Shown one piece after another: positions 53,860 to 63,919 of a DNA stretch of 64,000 nt (position 1 is the stretch's first letter; each line of letters opens with the position of its first letter). The translations under genes and the position numbers were made by a program. The DNA comes from Pseudomonas paracarnis (GTDB lineage: Bacteria > Pseudomonadota > Gammaproteobacteria > Pseudomonadales > Pseudomonadaceae). The notes below the pieces were generated by a model that worked only from the letters and a program-made list of their open reading frames with translations, did no database searches and was not told the origin of the DNA. The stretch is from positions 248,001-312,000 of the forward strand of contig NZ_CAJFCN010000002.1 of NCBI RefSeq assembly GCF_904063055.1, written 5' to 3'.

Positions 53860-56214
53860 ATGAAGCGCGTCCTGCAGTTTTTTGCGGTGCTGATTGTGCT
53901 GGTCGCCCTGGGCGCCGGTTGGTACGTCTACAGCAAACAACCCACGCGCCAGGGCACGGTGACGCTGGCGCACCTGCAAGGTTCGGTCACGGTGCGCTAC
54001 GACGACCGTGGCGTACCGCATATCCGCGCCGAGAATGAGGCCGATCTGTACCGCGCCCTGGGCTATGTGCATGCCCAGGACCGGTTGTTCCAGATGGAGA
54101 TCATGCGGCGCCTGGCCCGTGGCGAACTGGCCGAGGTACTGGGGCCCAAGCTGCTGGAGACCGACAAACTGTTTCGCAGCCTGCGCATTCGCGAGCGTGC
54201 CTTGAGCTATGTGGAGCACATGGACCCTGACTCGGCCTCGTCCAAGGCCCTGCAAGCCTACCTGGACGGGATCAACCAGTATCAGGACAGCCACGCCAGC
54301 CCCATGGAGTTCGATGTGCTGGGCATCGCCAAGCGCCCGTTTACCGCCGAAGACAGCATCAGCGTCGCCGGGTACATGGCCTACAGCTTTGCCGCAGCCT
54401 TTCGCACCGAGCCGGTACTGACCTATGTGCGCGACCGACTGGGCAGCGCCTACCTGAACGTCTTCGATCTCGACTGGCAACCCAAGGGCGCTCTCAACCT
54501 GGCCGCCAGCGATTGGCAGACCCTTGGCGCCATCGCCGCCCTGAGCGAACAGGCCCTGGCCGACAACGGCCTGCCGCAGTTCGAAGGCAGCAATGCCTGG
54601 GCCGTCAGCGGCAGCCATACCCAAAGCGGCAAACCATTGCTGGCGGGTGACCCTCATATCCGCTTCTCGGTGCCTTCGGTGTGGTACGAAGCGCAGCTGT
54701 CGGCGCCAGGCTTCGAGTTGTACGGTTACCACAACGCGCTGGTACCGGTGGCGTTTCTGGGGCACAACCTGGACTTCGGCTGGAGCCTGACCATGTTCCA
54801 GAACGACGACCTCGACCTGGTCGCCGAGAAGGTCAACCCGGACAACCCCAACCAGGTCTGGTATCACGGCCAATGGGTGGACATGAGCAGCAGCGAGCAG
54901 CAGATCCAGGTCAAGGGCCAGGCGCCGGTGACCCTCACCCTGCGCCGCTCGCCCCACGGCCCGATCATCAACGACGTGCTCGGTGAGAACGCCGGCAGCA
55001 CACCGATTGCCATGTGGTGGGCGTTCCTCGACAGTGAAAACCCGATCCTGGATGGTTTCTACCAGCTCAACCGTGCCGACACCCTGGCCAAGGCACGTGC
55101 CGCAGCCGCCAAGGTCTCGGCACCGGGCCTGAACATCGTGTGGGCCAATGCCAAGGGCGATATCGGTTGGTGGGCAGCGGCGCAGTTGCCGATCCGCCCG
55201 GCCGGCGTTAACCCTGCGTTCATCCTCGACGGCAGTACTACCCAGGCCGACAAGCTGGGTTTCTACCCCTTCAGTGCCAACCCCCAGGAAGAAAATCCGT
55301 CGCGCGGCTATGTGGTGTCCGCCAATGCCCAGCCGGCATCGCCCACCGGCATGCCGATTCCCGGCTATTACAACCTGGCTGACCGCGGCCAGCAGTTGAA
55401 CGCGCAGTTGAGCGACACAAGCGTGAAGTGGGATGTGACCAACAGCCAGGCCCTGCAACTGGGCACCACCACCGCCTACGGCCCACGCCTGCTGGCGCCG
55501 CTGTTGCCGGTGCTGCGCGAGTTGGTCAAGGACCCGGCGCAACTCAAACTGGTGGAACAGCTTGCCAGCTGGAAGGGTGACTACCCGCTGGATTCCACCA
55601 GTGCCACGCTGTTCAACCAGTTGCTGTTCAACCTTAGCGACGCGACCTTTCACCCCAAACTCGGCGATGCCTTGTTCAAGACCCTGCTCGGCACCCGCGT
55701 GATCGACGCCGCCTTGCCACGCCTGGCCGCATCGGCAGACTCACCCTGGTGGAACGGCAATCGGGCCGACACCGTCAAGCTCGCCTGGGACAACAGCCTG
55801 ACCCACCTCAAGGCGACGTTCGGCGATGACCCGGCGCAGTGGCAGTGGGGCAAGGCGCACACCCTGACCCACGGTCACCCGCTGGGCCTGCAAAAACCGC
55901 TGGATAAAATCTTCAACGTCGGCCCGTTCCCGGCACCGGGCAGCCATGAGGTTCCGAACAACCAGACCTCTCCGATTGGCCCAGCACCGTGGCCGGTAAC
56001 CTACGGCCCGTCGACACGACGCCTGATCGACTTCGCCGACCCGGCCCACGCCCTCACCATCAACCCGGTGGGGCAAAGCGGTGTGCCCTTTGATACGCAC
56101 TATGGCGACCAGGCGCAGAGCTATATCGAGGGCAGGTATGAGCAGGCGCACTTCAGTGAGGAGGAAGTGACGGCCAATACCCGCGGCACCTTGAAACTGC
56201 TGCCCGCCCGATGA
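53860..56214 (+). CDS. Penicillin/acyl-homoserine-lactone acylase family Ntn hydrolase (HacB-like)
   Basis: This 784-residue precursor has an N-terminal hydrophobic segment (about residues 4-21). An alpha subunit follows with RYDDRGVPHIRAENEADLYRALGYVHAQDRLFQMEIMRR. The self-cleavage site is in FEGSNAWAVSGS, where Ser244 becomes the N-terminal nucleophile of the beta subunit. The beta-subunit HNLDFGWSLTMFQNDDLDL region is also typical. P. aeruginosa HacB (PA0305, an AHL acylase) is next to spuH, as this gene nearly is, so orthology is likely. ATG 53860 has a better-spaced AAGGA than ATG 53854. Action on beta-lactams or other amides cannot be excluded. Confidence 0.85.
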   Translation: MKRVLQFFAVLIVLVALGAGWYVYSKQPTRQGTVTLAHLQGSVTVRYDDRGVPHIRAENEADLYRALGYVHAQDRLFQMEIMRRLARGELAEVLGPKLLETDKLFRSLRIRERALSYVEHMDPDSASSKALQAYLDGINQYQDSHASPMEFDVLGIAKRPFTAEDSISVAGYMAYSFAAAFRTEPVLTYVRDRLGSAYLNVFDLDWQPKGALNLAASDWQTLGAIAALSEQALADNGLPQFEGSNAWAVSGSHTQSGKPLLAGDPHIRFSVPSVWYEAQLSAPGFELYGYHNALVPVAFLGHNLDFGWSLTMFQNDDLDLVAEKVNPDNPNQVWYHGQWVDMSSSEQQIQVKGQAPVTLTLRRSPHGPIINDVLGENAGSTPIAMWWAFLDSENPILDGFYQLNRADTLAKARAAAAKVSAPGLNIVWANAKGDIGWWAAAQLPIRPAGVNPAFILDGSTTQADKLGFYPFSANPQEENPSRGYVVSANAQPASPTGMPIPGYYNLADRGQQLNAQLSDTSVKWDVTNSQALQLGTTTAYGPRLLAPLLPVLRELVKDPAQLKLVEQLASWKGDYPLDSTSATLFNQLLFNLSDATFHPKLGDALFKTLLGTRVIDAALPRLAASADSPWWNGNRADTVKLAWDNSLTHLKATFGDDPAQWQWGKAHTLTHGHPLGLQKPLDKIFNVGPFPAPGSHEVPNNQTSPIGPAPWPVTYGPSTRRLIDFADPAHALTINPVGQSGVPFDTHYGDQAQSYIEGRYEQAHFSEEEVTANTRGTLKLLPAR

Positions 56215-56325
56215 TCGTTCCCACGCTCCGCGTGGGAATGCAGCCATGGACGCTCCGCGTCCGCCCTTAGAATCGGGACGCAGAGCGTCCCAAGAGGCGT
56301 TACCAGGCAGAGCGTGGGAACGATC
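56213..56325. repeat. Family-B inverted repeat (GATCGTTCCCACGCTC type)
   Basis: The ends GATCGTTCCCACGCTC and GAGCGTGGGAACGATC are exactly complementary. The inner arms are GGACGCTCCGCGTCC and GGACGCAGAGCGTCC. The first bases overlap the stop codon of the acylase gene. Confidence 0.9.
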
Positions 56326-56333
56326 ACGCACGC

Positions 56334-57299
56334 TCAAACCGGCGCTGCAAAGTTAAGCCTGAACTGTTGCGGCGTGACGCCCAGCCGGCGGTTGAACACA
56401 CTGCGCATATGCTGGGCGTCGCGAAAGCCGCATTGATAGGCCACGGTCTTAAGCGGTGCGTGGCTGCTTTCAAGCATCACCCGCGCCGCATCCACGCGCG
56501 CCCTCTCGACAAATTCCGCTGGCGTAATCCGCGCTTCACGCGCAAACACCCGGGAGAAATTGCGCGCACTCATATTGGCCGCCTTGGCCAGGTCGGCAAT
56601 GGTCAAGTCTCCCGTCAGGTTGGCCAGCACGTACAGCTGCACCAGCGCCACCGCCGAGGTGGTTTCGGCATGGGGCGTGAGGAACGGGCTGAACTGCGAT
56701 TGCCCGCCCGAGCGCTGGGTGAACACCACCAGGCGCTTGGCCACGCTCAGGGCCACTTCCGGGCCGTGATCCTGGGCCAGCAAGTACAACGACAGGTCGA
56801 TACCTGCCGTGACCCCGGCGGAGGTGTAGAGCTTGCCGTCCTGCACATAGAGACGGTCGGCTTCGACCTGGGCCGAGGGGCACAGGCGCGCCAGGCTGGC
56901 GGCATCGTTCCAATGGGTAGTGACGGTCTTGCCGTCCAACAGACCTGCGCGGGCCAGCATGAAGGCGCCATTGCAGATCGAGCCGAAGCGCTGCGCCTTC
57001 GCGGCGGCCGCGCGCAGCCAAGCGTCAAACTCGAAGCCGAAATCCTCGAAGGGTAACTGCGGGCCACCGGCGACCAGCAACAGGTCATAGGGTTGCCGGG
57101 CTTCGCTGTAGTGCTTGTGCGCCTGCAGTGACAAACCGTTGGAGGCCGCCATGGCGCCGTGGCCAAAGCCGAGTACTTCCAGCCGATAGTGATCCTCGGG
57201 CGCCAGGAAGCGGTTGGCCTCGCAGAACACATCCATCGGCCCGGTCACGTCCAGCGACTGGACACCGGGGAAGATCAGGATCGCGACGGTTTTGCCCAT
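56334..57299 (-). CDS. GlxA-family transcriptional regulator (DJ-1/PfpI plus AraC HTH)
   Basis: This 321-residue protein has a DJ-1/PfpI domain (about 1-190) with the nucleophile-type Cys in SICNGAFMLARAG. An AraC-type DNA-binding domain follows (about 215-318, LTIADLAKAANMSARNFSRVFARE). Such regulators control amine or carnitine catabolism, but each has its own targets. I chose ATG 57299 because the PfpI strand starts there; the frame is open to 57392 through a REP arm. It is divergent from the HD gene at 57548 and may control it. Confidence 0.88.
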   Translation of the reverse strand: MGKTVAILIFPGVQSLDVTGPMDVFCEANRFLAPEDHYRLEVLGFGHGAMAASNGLSLQAHKHYSEARQPYDLLLVAGGPQLPFEDFGFEFDAWLRAAAAKAQRFGSICNGAFMLARAGLLDGKTVTTHWNDAASLARLCPSAQVEADRLYVQDGKLYTSAGVTAGIDLSLYLLAQDHGPEVALSVAKRLVVFTQRSGGQSQFSPFLTPHAETTSAVALVQLYVLANLTGDLTIADLAKAANMSARNFSRVFAREARITPAEFVERARVDAARVMLESSHAPLKTVAYQCGFRDAQHMRSVFNRRLGVTPQQFRLNFAAPV

Positions 57300-57341
57300 G
57301 GTCACAAACACCTTTTTCCAACTGGATAAACGCGACCCCCT

Positions 57342-57427
57342 TGTGGGAGCTGGCTTGCCTGCGATGCAGACGACTCGGTACCTCAGGTACACCGAGGTGA
57401 TGCTATCGCAGGCAAGCCAGCTCCCAC
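57342..57427. repeat. REP doublet, GTGGGAG-out geometry, CGAGGTG-type spacer
   Basis: The complementary arms flank a spacer with CGACTCGGTACC and its facing copy ending CACCGAGGTGATGC. It lies inside the divergent region between the GlxA-type regulator and the HD gene, so it could affect either promoter. Confidence 0.92.
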
Positions 57428-57547
57428 AGGGGATCGCCTACATGCTTGGCACGATGTGGCGGCACATTGGCCGGGATCGCCTCCCTGTGGCGATAGCCGC
57501 TTCAGGGTCATGGGACCAGACTGGAATCTTTCCAGAGGAGATCCACC

Positions 57548-58189
57548 ATGAGCACCACCATAGCCGGTATCCAGATCCCTGACAGCGCCTTGGCCAGAGC
57601 CACCACCGAATACATCCGTGACGTCGAATCGGACCTGCTCTACCACCATTCGCGCCGAGTCTTCCTGTTCGGCGCCTTGAGCGGTGAGCGCAAGCAATTG
57701 GCCTACGACCCAGAGTTGCTCTACGTCGGCGCGATGTTCCATGACCTGGGGCTGGTGGAAGGCCACCGCAGTGACGACGAGCGCTTCGAAGTGGACGGCG
57801 CCAACGCCGCCGCCGCATTTCTCAAGCCCTATGGGTTGAGCGATGACGATATCGAACAAGTGTGGTTGTCCATCGCACTGCACACCACGCCGGGCGTGCC
57901 GAAACACTTGCGTCCCACCGTAGCGCTGGTGACCGCTGGTGTGGAGATGGATGTGCTGGGCATGGACTACGCCGCGTTCAGCAGCGCGCAGCGCGAAGCG
58001 GTGGTGCACGCGCATCCACGGGGTGAAGGGTTCAAGGAGTGCATCATCTGCGCGTTCGCCGACGGCTTGCGCCATCGCCCGCAGACCACGTTTGGCAATG
58101 TTAAGACCGACGTGCTGGTGGACCAGGAGCCGGGGTTCACGCCGATGAATTTTGTGCAGGTGATCCGCACGTCGCCGTGGGCTGACTGA
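57548..58189 (+). CDS. HD-domain hydrolase, cyanamide-hydratase-like
   Basis: This 213-residue protein has the HD metal ligands His34 (LYHHSRR), His65 and Asp66 (MFHDLGL) and His112 (IALHTTPG). An Asp in the later VEMDVLG region may complete the site. The order and size fit the DDI1/cyanamide-hydratase-like HD group. Whether it hydrates a nitrile-type compound cannot be judged. It follows a good AGAGGAG ribosome site and is divergent from the GlxA-type regulator. Confidence 0.82.
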   Translation: MSTTIAGIQIPDSALARATTEYIRDVESDLLYHHSRRVFLFGALSGERKQLAYDPELLYVGAMFHDLGLVEGHRSDDERFEVDGANAAAAFLKPYGLSDDDIEQVWLSIALHTTPGVPKHLRPTVALVTAGVEMDVLGMDYAAFSSAQREAVVHAHPRGEGFKECIICAFADGLRHRPQTTFGNVKTDVLVDQEPGFTPMNFVQVIRTSPWAD

Positions 58190-58219
58190 AACCCGATGTT
58201 ATAAGCACCGCAAAACTAC

Positions 58220-58306
58220 TGTGGGAGCTGGCTTGCCTGCGATGACGGTGAGTCAGCACCTTATAAGTGACTGATACACCGCCATCGCAGGCAAGCCAGC
58301 TCCCAC
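58220..58306. repeat. REP doublet, GTGGGAG-out geometry, CTGATACACCGC spacer
   Basis: The complementary arms flank a spacer that ends TGACTGATACACCGCC, close to those at 10853 and 50027. It lies between the convergent HD and spuH genes and may end the spu transcript. Confidence 0.92.
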
Positions 58307-58327
58307 ATTTTCACCCTGCTCCGGCAG

Positions 58328-59212
58328 TCAGACCGGCGCTGGCGCCCGGCGCTTGTCCGGCTGCTGCCAGCCATCCGCTGCGGCTTCTTCAATCGCTTGC
58401 TGAATAGCCTTCTTGCGATGCTCTTCGGCCCGACGGCTGAAGAACCACACCAGGAAGGTCACCAGCGACACCGCCAACAGAATCAGGCTCGCCACGGCGT
58501 TGATCTCGGGTTTAACCCCCAGACGCACCGCCGAGAACACTTCCATCGGCAAGGTGGTGGAACCAGGGCCCGACACGAAGCTGGCCAGTACCAGGTCGTC
58601 CAGCGATAGCGCGAACGACATCATGCCGCCCGCTGCCAGCGATGGCGCGATCATCGGGATGGTGATCAGGAAGAACACCTTCCATGGCCGTGCGCCCAAG
58701 TCCATCGCCGCTTCTTCGATCGACAGGTCCAGCTCACGCAAGCGCGCCGACACCACCACCGCCACATACGCCGCACAGAAGGTGGTGTGGGCGATCCAGA
58801 TGGTGACGATGCCACGTTCCTGGGGCCAGCCGATCATCTGCGCCATGGCCACGAATAGCAGCAACAGCGACAGACCGGTGATCACTTCGGGCATCACCAA
58901 CGGTGCCGTCACCAGGCCACCGAACAGCGTGCGGCCCTTGAACTGGCTGATGCGCGTCAGCACGAAGGCCGCCAGGGTACCCAACGCCACCGCCGCCACC
59001 GCCGTGTAGCAGGCAATTTCCAGGGAGCGGGCCACCGAGCCCATCAACTGGGTGTTGTCCAACAGGCCCACGTACCATTTGATCGACCAACCGCCCCACA
59101 CTGTCACCAGCTTGGATTCGTTGAACGAGTAGATCACCAGGATCAACATTGGCAGGTAGATGAACAACAGGCCTGCGACCAGCATGAAGCTGGAGAAACG
59201 AAAGCGCTTCAT
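58328..59212 (-). CDS. spuH: Polyamine ABC transporter permease SpuH (PotI-like)
   Basis: This 294-residue inner-membrane permease has about six hydrophobic segments. The EAA loop LDLSIEEAAMDLGARPWKVFFLITIP is near residues 160-185. It pairs with SpuG to form the channel for putrescine and spermidine. The start overlaps the spuG stop (ATGA). It is the last gene of the spuDEFGH operon, whose order and orientation match P. aeruginosa. Confidence 0.93.
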   Translation of the reverse strand: MKRFRFSSFMLVAGLLFIYLPMLILVIYSFNESKLVTVWGGWSIKWYVGLLDNTQLMGSVARSLEIACYTAVAAVALGTLAAFVLTRISQFKGRTLFGGLVTAPLVMPEVITGLSLLLLFVAMAQMIGWPQERGIVTIWIAHTTFCAAYVAVVVSARLRELDLSIEEAAMDLGARPWKVFFLITIPMIAPSLAAGGMMSFALSLDDLVLASFVSGPGSTTLPMEVFSAVRLGVKPEINAVASLILLAVSLVTFLVWFFSRRAEEHRKKAIQQAIEEAAADGWQQPDKRRAPAPV

Positions 59213-60129
59213 ATCTTGCCCTCCAGCTCTTTGGCCTGGCTGCGGTTGAACAGGATGATCGGCACGATCAGGATCGCCAGCATCACCACCGCCAGGGCAG
59301 ACGCCACCGGCCAGTCACGGTTGTTGAAGAACTCTTGCCACAACACCTTACCGATCATCAGGGTTTCCGGGCCGCCGAGCAGTTCAGGAATCACGAACTC
59401 GCCCACCACCGGGATAAACACCAGCATGCAACCGGCGATGATGCCGTTCTTGGACAGCGGCACGGTGATTTTCCAGAAGCTGTTGAAGGTACTCGAACCG
59501 AGGTCCGAAGCAGCTTCCAGCAGGCTCTGGTCGTGCTTCACCAGGTTGGCGTACAGGGGCAGGATCATGAACGGCAGGTACGAATAGACCACGCCGATGT
59601 ACACCGCGATGTTGGTGTTGAGGATCTGCAGCGGCTCGTTGATCAAGCCCATGGACATCAGGAAGCCATTGAGCAGGCCGTTGTTGCTGAGGATGCCCAT
59701 CCACGCATACACCCGGATCAGGATCGCGGTCCAGGTGGGCATCATGATCAGCAGCACCAGCACGGTCTGCATCTCTTTGCGCGCGGTGGCAATGGCGTAG
59801 GCCATAGGGTAGCCGATCAGCAGGCACAGCAGCGTGCTGAAAAACGCCATCTTCAGCGAGCCCAGGTAGGCGGCGATGTACAACTCGTCGCCCGCCAGCA
59901 AGCTGTAGTTGGCCAGGTTCAGCACCACCTCCAGCTTTTGCTCAACGTAGGTATAGATCTCGGTATAGGGCGGGATCGCCACATCGGCTTCGGCAAAGCT
60001 GATTTTCAGCACGATGAAAAACGGCAGTGCGAAAAACAGGAACAGCCAGAGGAAAGGAATCCCGATGACCACCTGCTTGCCATTGGGCACGATGCGATCC
60101 AAGCGCCGCTTGAATTTCTTCATGTTCAT
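59209..60129 (-). CDS. spuG: Polyamine ABC transporter permease SpuG (PotH-like)
   Basis: This 306-residue permease has six to seven hydrophobic segments (first VVIGIPFLWLFLFFALPFFIV). The EAA loop is QSLLEAASDLGSSTFNSFWKITVP. ATG 60129 overlaps the spuF stop as ATGA, which decides it over ATG 60123. It overlaps spuH the same way, so the two permeases and the ATPase are translated in step. Confidence 0.93.
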   Translation of the reverse strand: MNMKKFKRRLDRIVPNGKQVVIGIPFLWLFLFFALPFFIVLKISFAEADVAIPPYTEIYTYVEQKLEVVLNLANYSLLAGDELYIAAYLGSLKMAFFSTLLCLLIGYPMAYAIATARKEMQTVLVLLIMMPTWTAILIRVYAWMGILSNNGLLNGFLMSMGLINEPLQILNTNIAVYIGVVYSYLPFMILPLYANLVKHDQSLLEAASDLGSSTFNSFWKITVPLSKNGIIAGCMLVFIPVVGEFVIPELLGGPETLMIGKVLWQEFFNNRDWPVASALAVVMLAILIVPIILFNRSQAKELEGKI

Positions 60130-61268
60130 GAGCGAAGTACCACGCCGCTGTCGTCTTCCCACCACACGTACACCTGGTCACCCCAGGTTGGGCGCTGGCC
60201 ACGGCGTTCGGCGTTGGCGACGAAAGACTGCACCAGCTTGCCGCTCGGCAGCTCCACGTAGAACACCGAGTGGCCGCCCAGGTAGGCGATGTCGTGCACC
60301 TTGCCGCTGGACCAGTTGTGCTCGCAGGTTGGCATTTCAGTGGTCACCAGCAGCTTTTCCGGGCGAATCGCGTAGGTCACCGACTTGTCTTCCACCGAGG
60401 TGGCGATGCCGTAGCCCACGTAGATGTCGCGGTCCAGGTCCGGGCACTTGAGCACCGCGTGGCCTTCAGCGTCGTCCACCACTTGGGTGTCGAAAATGTT
60501 GACGTTGCCAATGAACTCGCACACCAGGCGGCTGGTGGGCGTTTCGTAGATATCGATGGGGCTGCCGATCTGGGCGATCCAGCCCAGGTGCATGATCGCG
60601 ATGCGTTCGGCCATGGTCATGGCTTCTTCCTGGTCGTGGGTCACCATCACGCAGGTCACGCCGACGCGCTCGATGATTTCCACCAACTCCAGTTGCATCT
60701 GCGAGCGCAGCTTCTTGTCCAGGGCGCCCATCGGCTCATCGAGCAGCAGCAGTTTCGGGCGCTTGGCCAGGGAGCGGGCCAAGGCCACACGCTGGCGCTG
60801 GCCGCCGGACAATTGGTGCGGCTTGCGCTTGGCGTACTGGCTCATCTGCACCAGCTTGAGCATCTCGGCCACGCGTGCGTCGACTTCAGCCTTGGGGATC
60901 TTGTCCTGTTGCAGGCCGAAGGCGATGTTCTGCGCCACGGTCATGTGCGGGAACAAGGCGTAGGACTGGAACATCATGTTGATCGGCCGCTCGTAGGGCG
61001 GCATGTCGGTGATGTCCACACCGTCGAGGTAGATGCGACCTTCGGTTGGGCGCTCGAAACCTGCAAGCATGCGCAGCAAGGTGGATTTGCCCGAACCCGA
61101 ACCGCCGAGCAAGGCGAAGATCTCGCCTTTCTTGATTTCCAGGGACACATCGTCCACGGCAATCGTCTCGTCGAACTTCTTCGTGACCCGGTCGATTTTG
61201 ACCAACACCTTTTTCGGTGTCTGGTCGCCCTCGAGGGCTTTCTTATAGGCGCCGGAGGCAACTGCCAT
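60126..61268 (-). CDS. spuF: Polyamine ABC transporter ATP-binding protein SpuF (PotG-like)
   Basis: This 380-residue ATPase has Walker A LLGGSGSGKSTLLRM, the signature LSGGQRQR, Walker B LLLLDEPMGALD and the switch His in VMVTHDQEEAMT. A C-terminal TOBE domain follows residue 260. It energises import through SpuGH. The gap to spuE upstream is 66 bases; its stop overlaps the spuG start. Confidence 0.94.
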   Translation of the reverse strand: MAVASGAYKKALEGDQTPKKVLVKIDRVTKKFDETIAVDDVSLEIKKGEIFALLGGSGSGKSTLLRMLAGFERPTEGRIYLDGVDITDMPPYERPINMMFQSYALFPHMTVAQNIAFGLQQDKIPKAEVDARVAEMLKLVQMSQYAKRKPHQLSGGQRQRVALARSLAKRPKLLLLDEPMGALDKKLRSQMQLELVEIIERVGVTCVMVTHDQEEAMTMAERIAIMHLGWIAQIGSPIDIYETPTSRLVCEFIGNVNIFDTQVVDDAEGHAVLKCPDLDRDIYVGYGIATSVEDKSVTYAIRPEKLLVTTEMPTCEHNWSSGKVHDIAYLGGHSVFYVELPSGKLVQSFVANAERRGQRPTWGDQVYVWWEDDSGVVLRS

Positions 61269-61334
61269 TTACGAAACTCCCAAAAAAAACTGTGCAGCCG
61301 GCCCAATGCGGGCCAGCCTTGGATAGTTTGAGCC

Positions 61335-62495
<1,161 letters not shown>

Positions 62496-62540
62496 TTACC
62501 GTCGATAAACCGATCCGGCAAAACTTTCTTTGATCTAATT

Positions 62541-62630
62541 TGTGGGAGGGGGCTTGCCCCCGATGGCGATGCACCATCCGAGAGAATCGCCGACTGACAC
62601 TCCGTCATCGGGGGCAAGCCCCCTCCCACA
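62541..62630. repeat. REP doublet, GGGGGCTTGCCCCC subtype, inside the spu operon
   Basis: Both arms are of the GTGGGAGGGGGCTTGCCCCC type, with a perfect match between arms. The spacer contains CCGACTGACACTCCGTC. It stands between spuD and spuE and could lower read-through or protect the upstream mRNA. Confidence 0.92.
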
Positions 62631-62641
62631 GGTTTTGAGGC

Positions 62642-63751
62642 TTACTTGCCCGATTTGATCTTGGTCCAGCTACGGGTCATTTCACGCTGAGTAGCCGCCG
62701 GCATGTCGGCAATGGCGTAGAGCTTGGATTGCACTTCGGCCGACGGATAAATACCCGGGTCGCTGGTGATGTCTTTATCGACCAGGGCAGTGGCTTTCTC
62801 GTTACCGTTCGGGAAACGCACACTGTTGGTGATCGCGGCCATGACGTCTGGCTTGAGCAGGTAGTTCATGAATGCGTAGGCAGCCTCGACGTTTTCGGCA
62901 TCCTTGGGAATGGCGACCATGTCGAAGAAGCTGCCAGCACCTTCCTTGGGAATGTCATAGGCGATCTTGACCTTGCCACCGGCTTCAGCCGCGCGGGTTT
63001 TGGCCTGTTCGATGTCACCCGAGTAGCCCACAGCCACGCAGATGTTGCCGTTGGCCAGGTCGGAGATGTACTTGGAGGAGTGGAAGTAGCCGATCGAAGG
63101 ACGGATTTTCATGAACAGGTCTTCGGCCTGTTTCAGATCAGCCTTCTTCGTAGTGTCGGTCGGCAGGCCCAGGTAATGCAGCGCTACCGGCAGCATTTCG
63201 GTTGGCGAATCGAGGAAGCTCACGCCGCAGCTTTTCAGCTTGGCGATGTTTTCCGGCTTCATCAGTACGTCCCACGAGTCGATCTTGTCCACGCCCAGTG
63301 CGGCCTTGACCTTCTCCGGGTTGTAGCCGATGCCCATCGAGCCCCACATGTACGGGAAGGCGTGCTTGTTGTCCGGGTCGCTGACCGATACGGCCTTGAG
63401 CAGGGATTTGTTCAGGTTGCCGTAGTTGGACAGCTTGGACTTGTCCAGCTCCTGGTAGACACCGGCCTTGATCTGCTTGGCGAGGAAGCTGTTCGACGGC
63501 ACGACAATGTCGTAGCCGGACTTGCCTGCCAGCAACTTGGCTTCCAGGGTTTCGTTGCTGTCAAAAACGTCGTACACCACTTTGATGCCCGACTCTTTTT
63601 CAAAGTTGGCGATGGTGTCCGGTGCAATGTAGTCGGACCAGTTATAAACGTGCAGCACTTTATTGTCTGCCTGGGCCGCGCCCGCCATTGCGCCCATCAG
63701 GGACAAGGCGAGGAGAGTCTTGCCAGCGTTCTTCAAACCTAATGCCTTCAT
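62642..63751 (-). CDS. spuD: Periplasmic polyamine-binding protein, SpuD-like (putrescine)
   Basis: This 369-residue PotF-type protein has a signal peptide (about 27 residues, ending AGAAQA) and the pocket stretches [20 protein letters not shown] and [20 protein letters not shown]. It is close to the SpuE-like protein along its whole length. ATG 63751 has GGAG upstream; the frame is open to 63811. It follows spuC and leads the transporter genes, as in P. aeruginosa, where SpuD binds putrescine. Confidence 0.89.
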   Translation of the reverse strand: MKALGLKNAGKTLLALSLMGAMAGAAQADNKVLHVYNWSDYIAPDTIANFEKESGIKVVYDVFDSNETLEAKLLAGKSGYDIVVPSNSFLAKQIKAGVYQELDKSKLSNYGNLNKSLLKAVSVSDPDNKHAFPYMWGSMGIGYNPEKVKAALGVDKIDSWDVLMKPENIAKLKSCGVSFLDSPTEMLPVALHYLGLPTDTTKKADLKQAEDLFMKIRPSIGYFHSSKYISDLANGNICVAVGYSGDIEQAKTRAAEAGGKVKIAYDIPKEGAGSFFDMVAIPKDAENVEAAYAFMNYLLKPDVMAAITNSVRFPNGNEKATALVDKDITSDPGIYPSAEVQSKLYAIADMPAATQREMTRSWTKIKSGK

Positions 63752-63849
63752 TTGGTGATGCTCCAATTTTTTCTTTTTTGGGCCACAAGCGTTGTATGTT
63801 TTACGGCCCAACCGAAGGGCAACAAAACAGGGCGACAGTCTGGCAAGTT

Positions 63850-63885
63850 CAGGGGCTGGCTTTCAACCAAAGCCCCTGCCTTTTT
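63850..63885 (+). other. Hairpin followed by T run in the spuC-spuD gap
   Basis: The stem CAGGGGCT/AGCCCCTG (63850-63857 with 63871-63878) is followed by CC and five T residues when read on the plus strand. That is opposite to the direction of spuC and spuD. It resembles a terminator, but no plus-strand gene precedes it. Confidence 0.4.
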
Positions 63886-63919
63886 AACTGCCCAGTGCAC
63901 CGCGCACTGAGCCTAGCAC

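Noticed and set aside
53806..55653. 615-residue open frame on the minus strand opposite the acylase gene
   Set aside because: It is an antisense shadow caused by high GC codon bias; it has no family-like motifs or ribosome site, and the plus-strand acylase has clear catalytic motifs.
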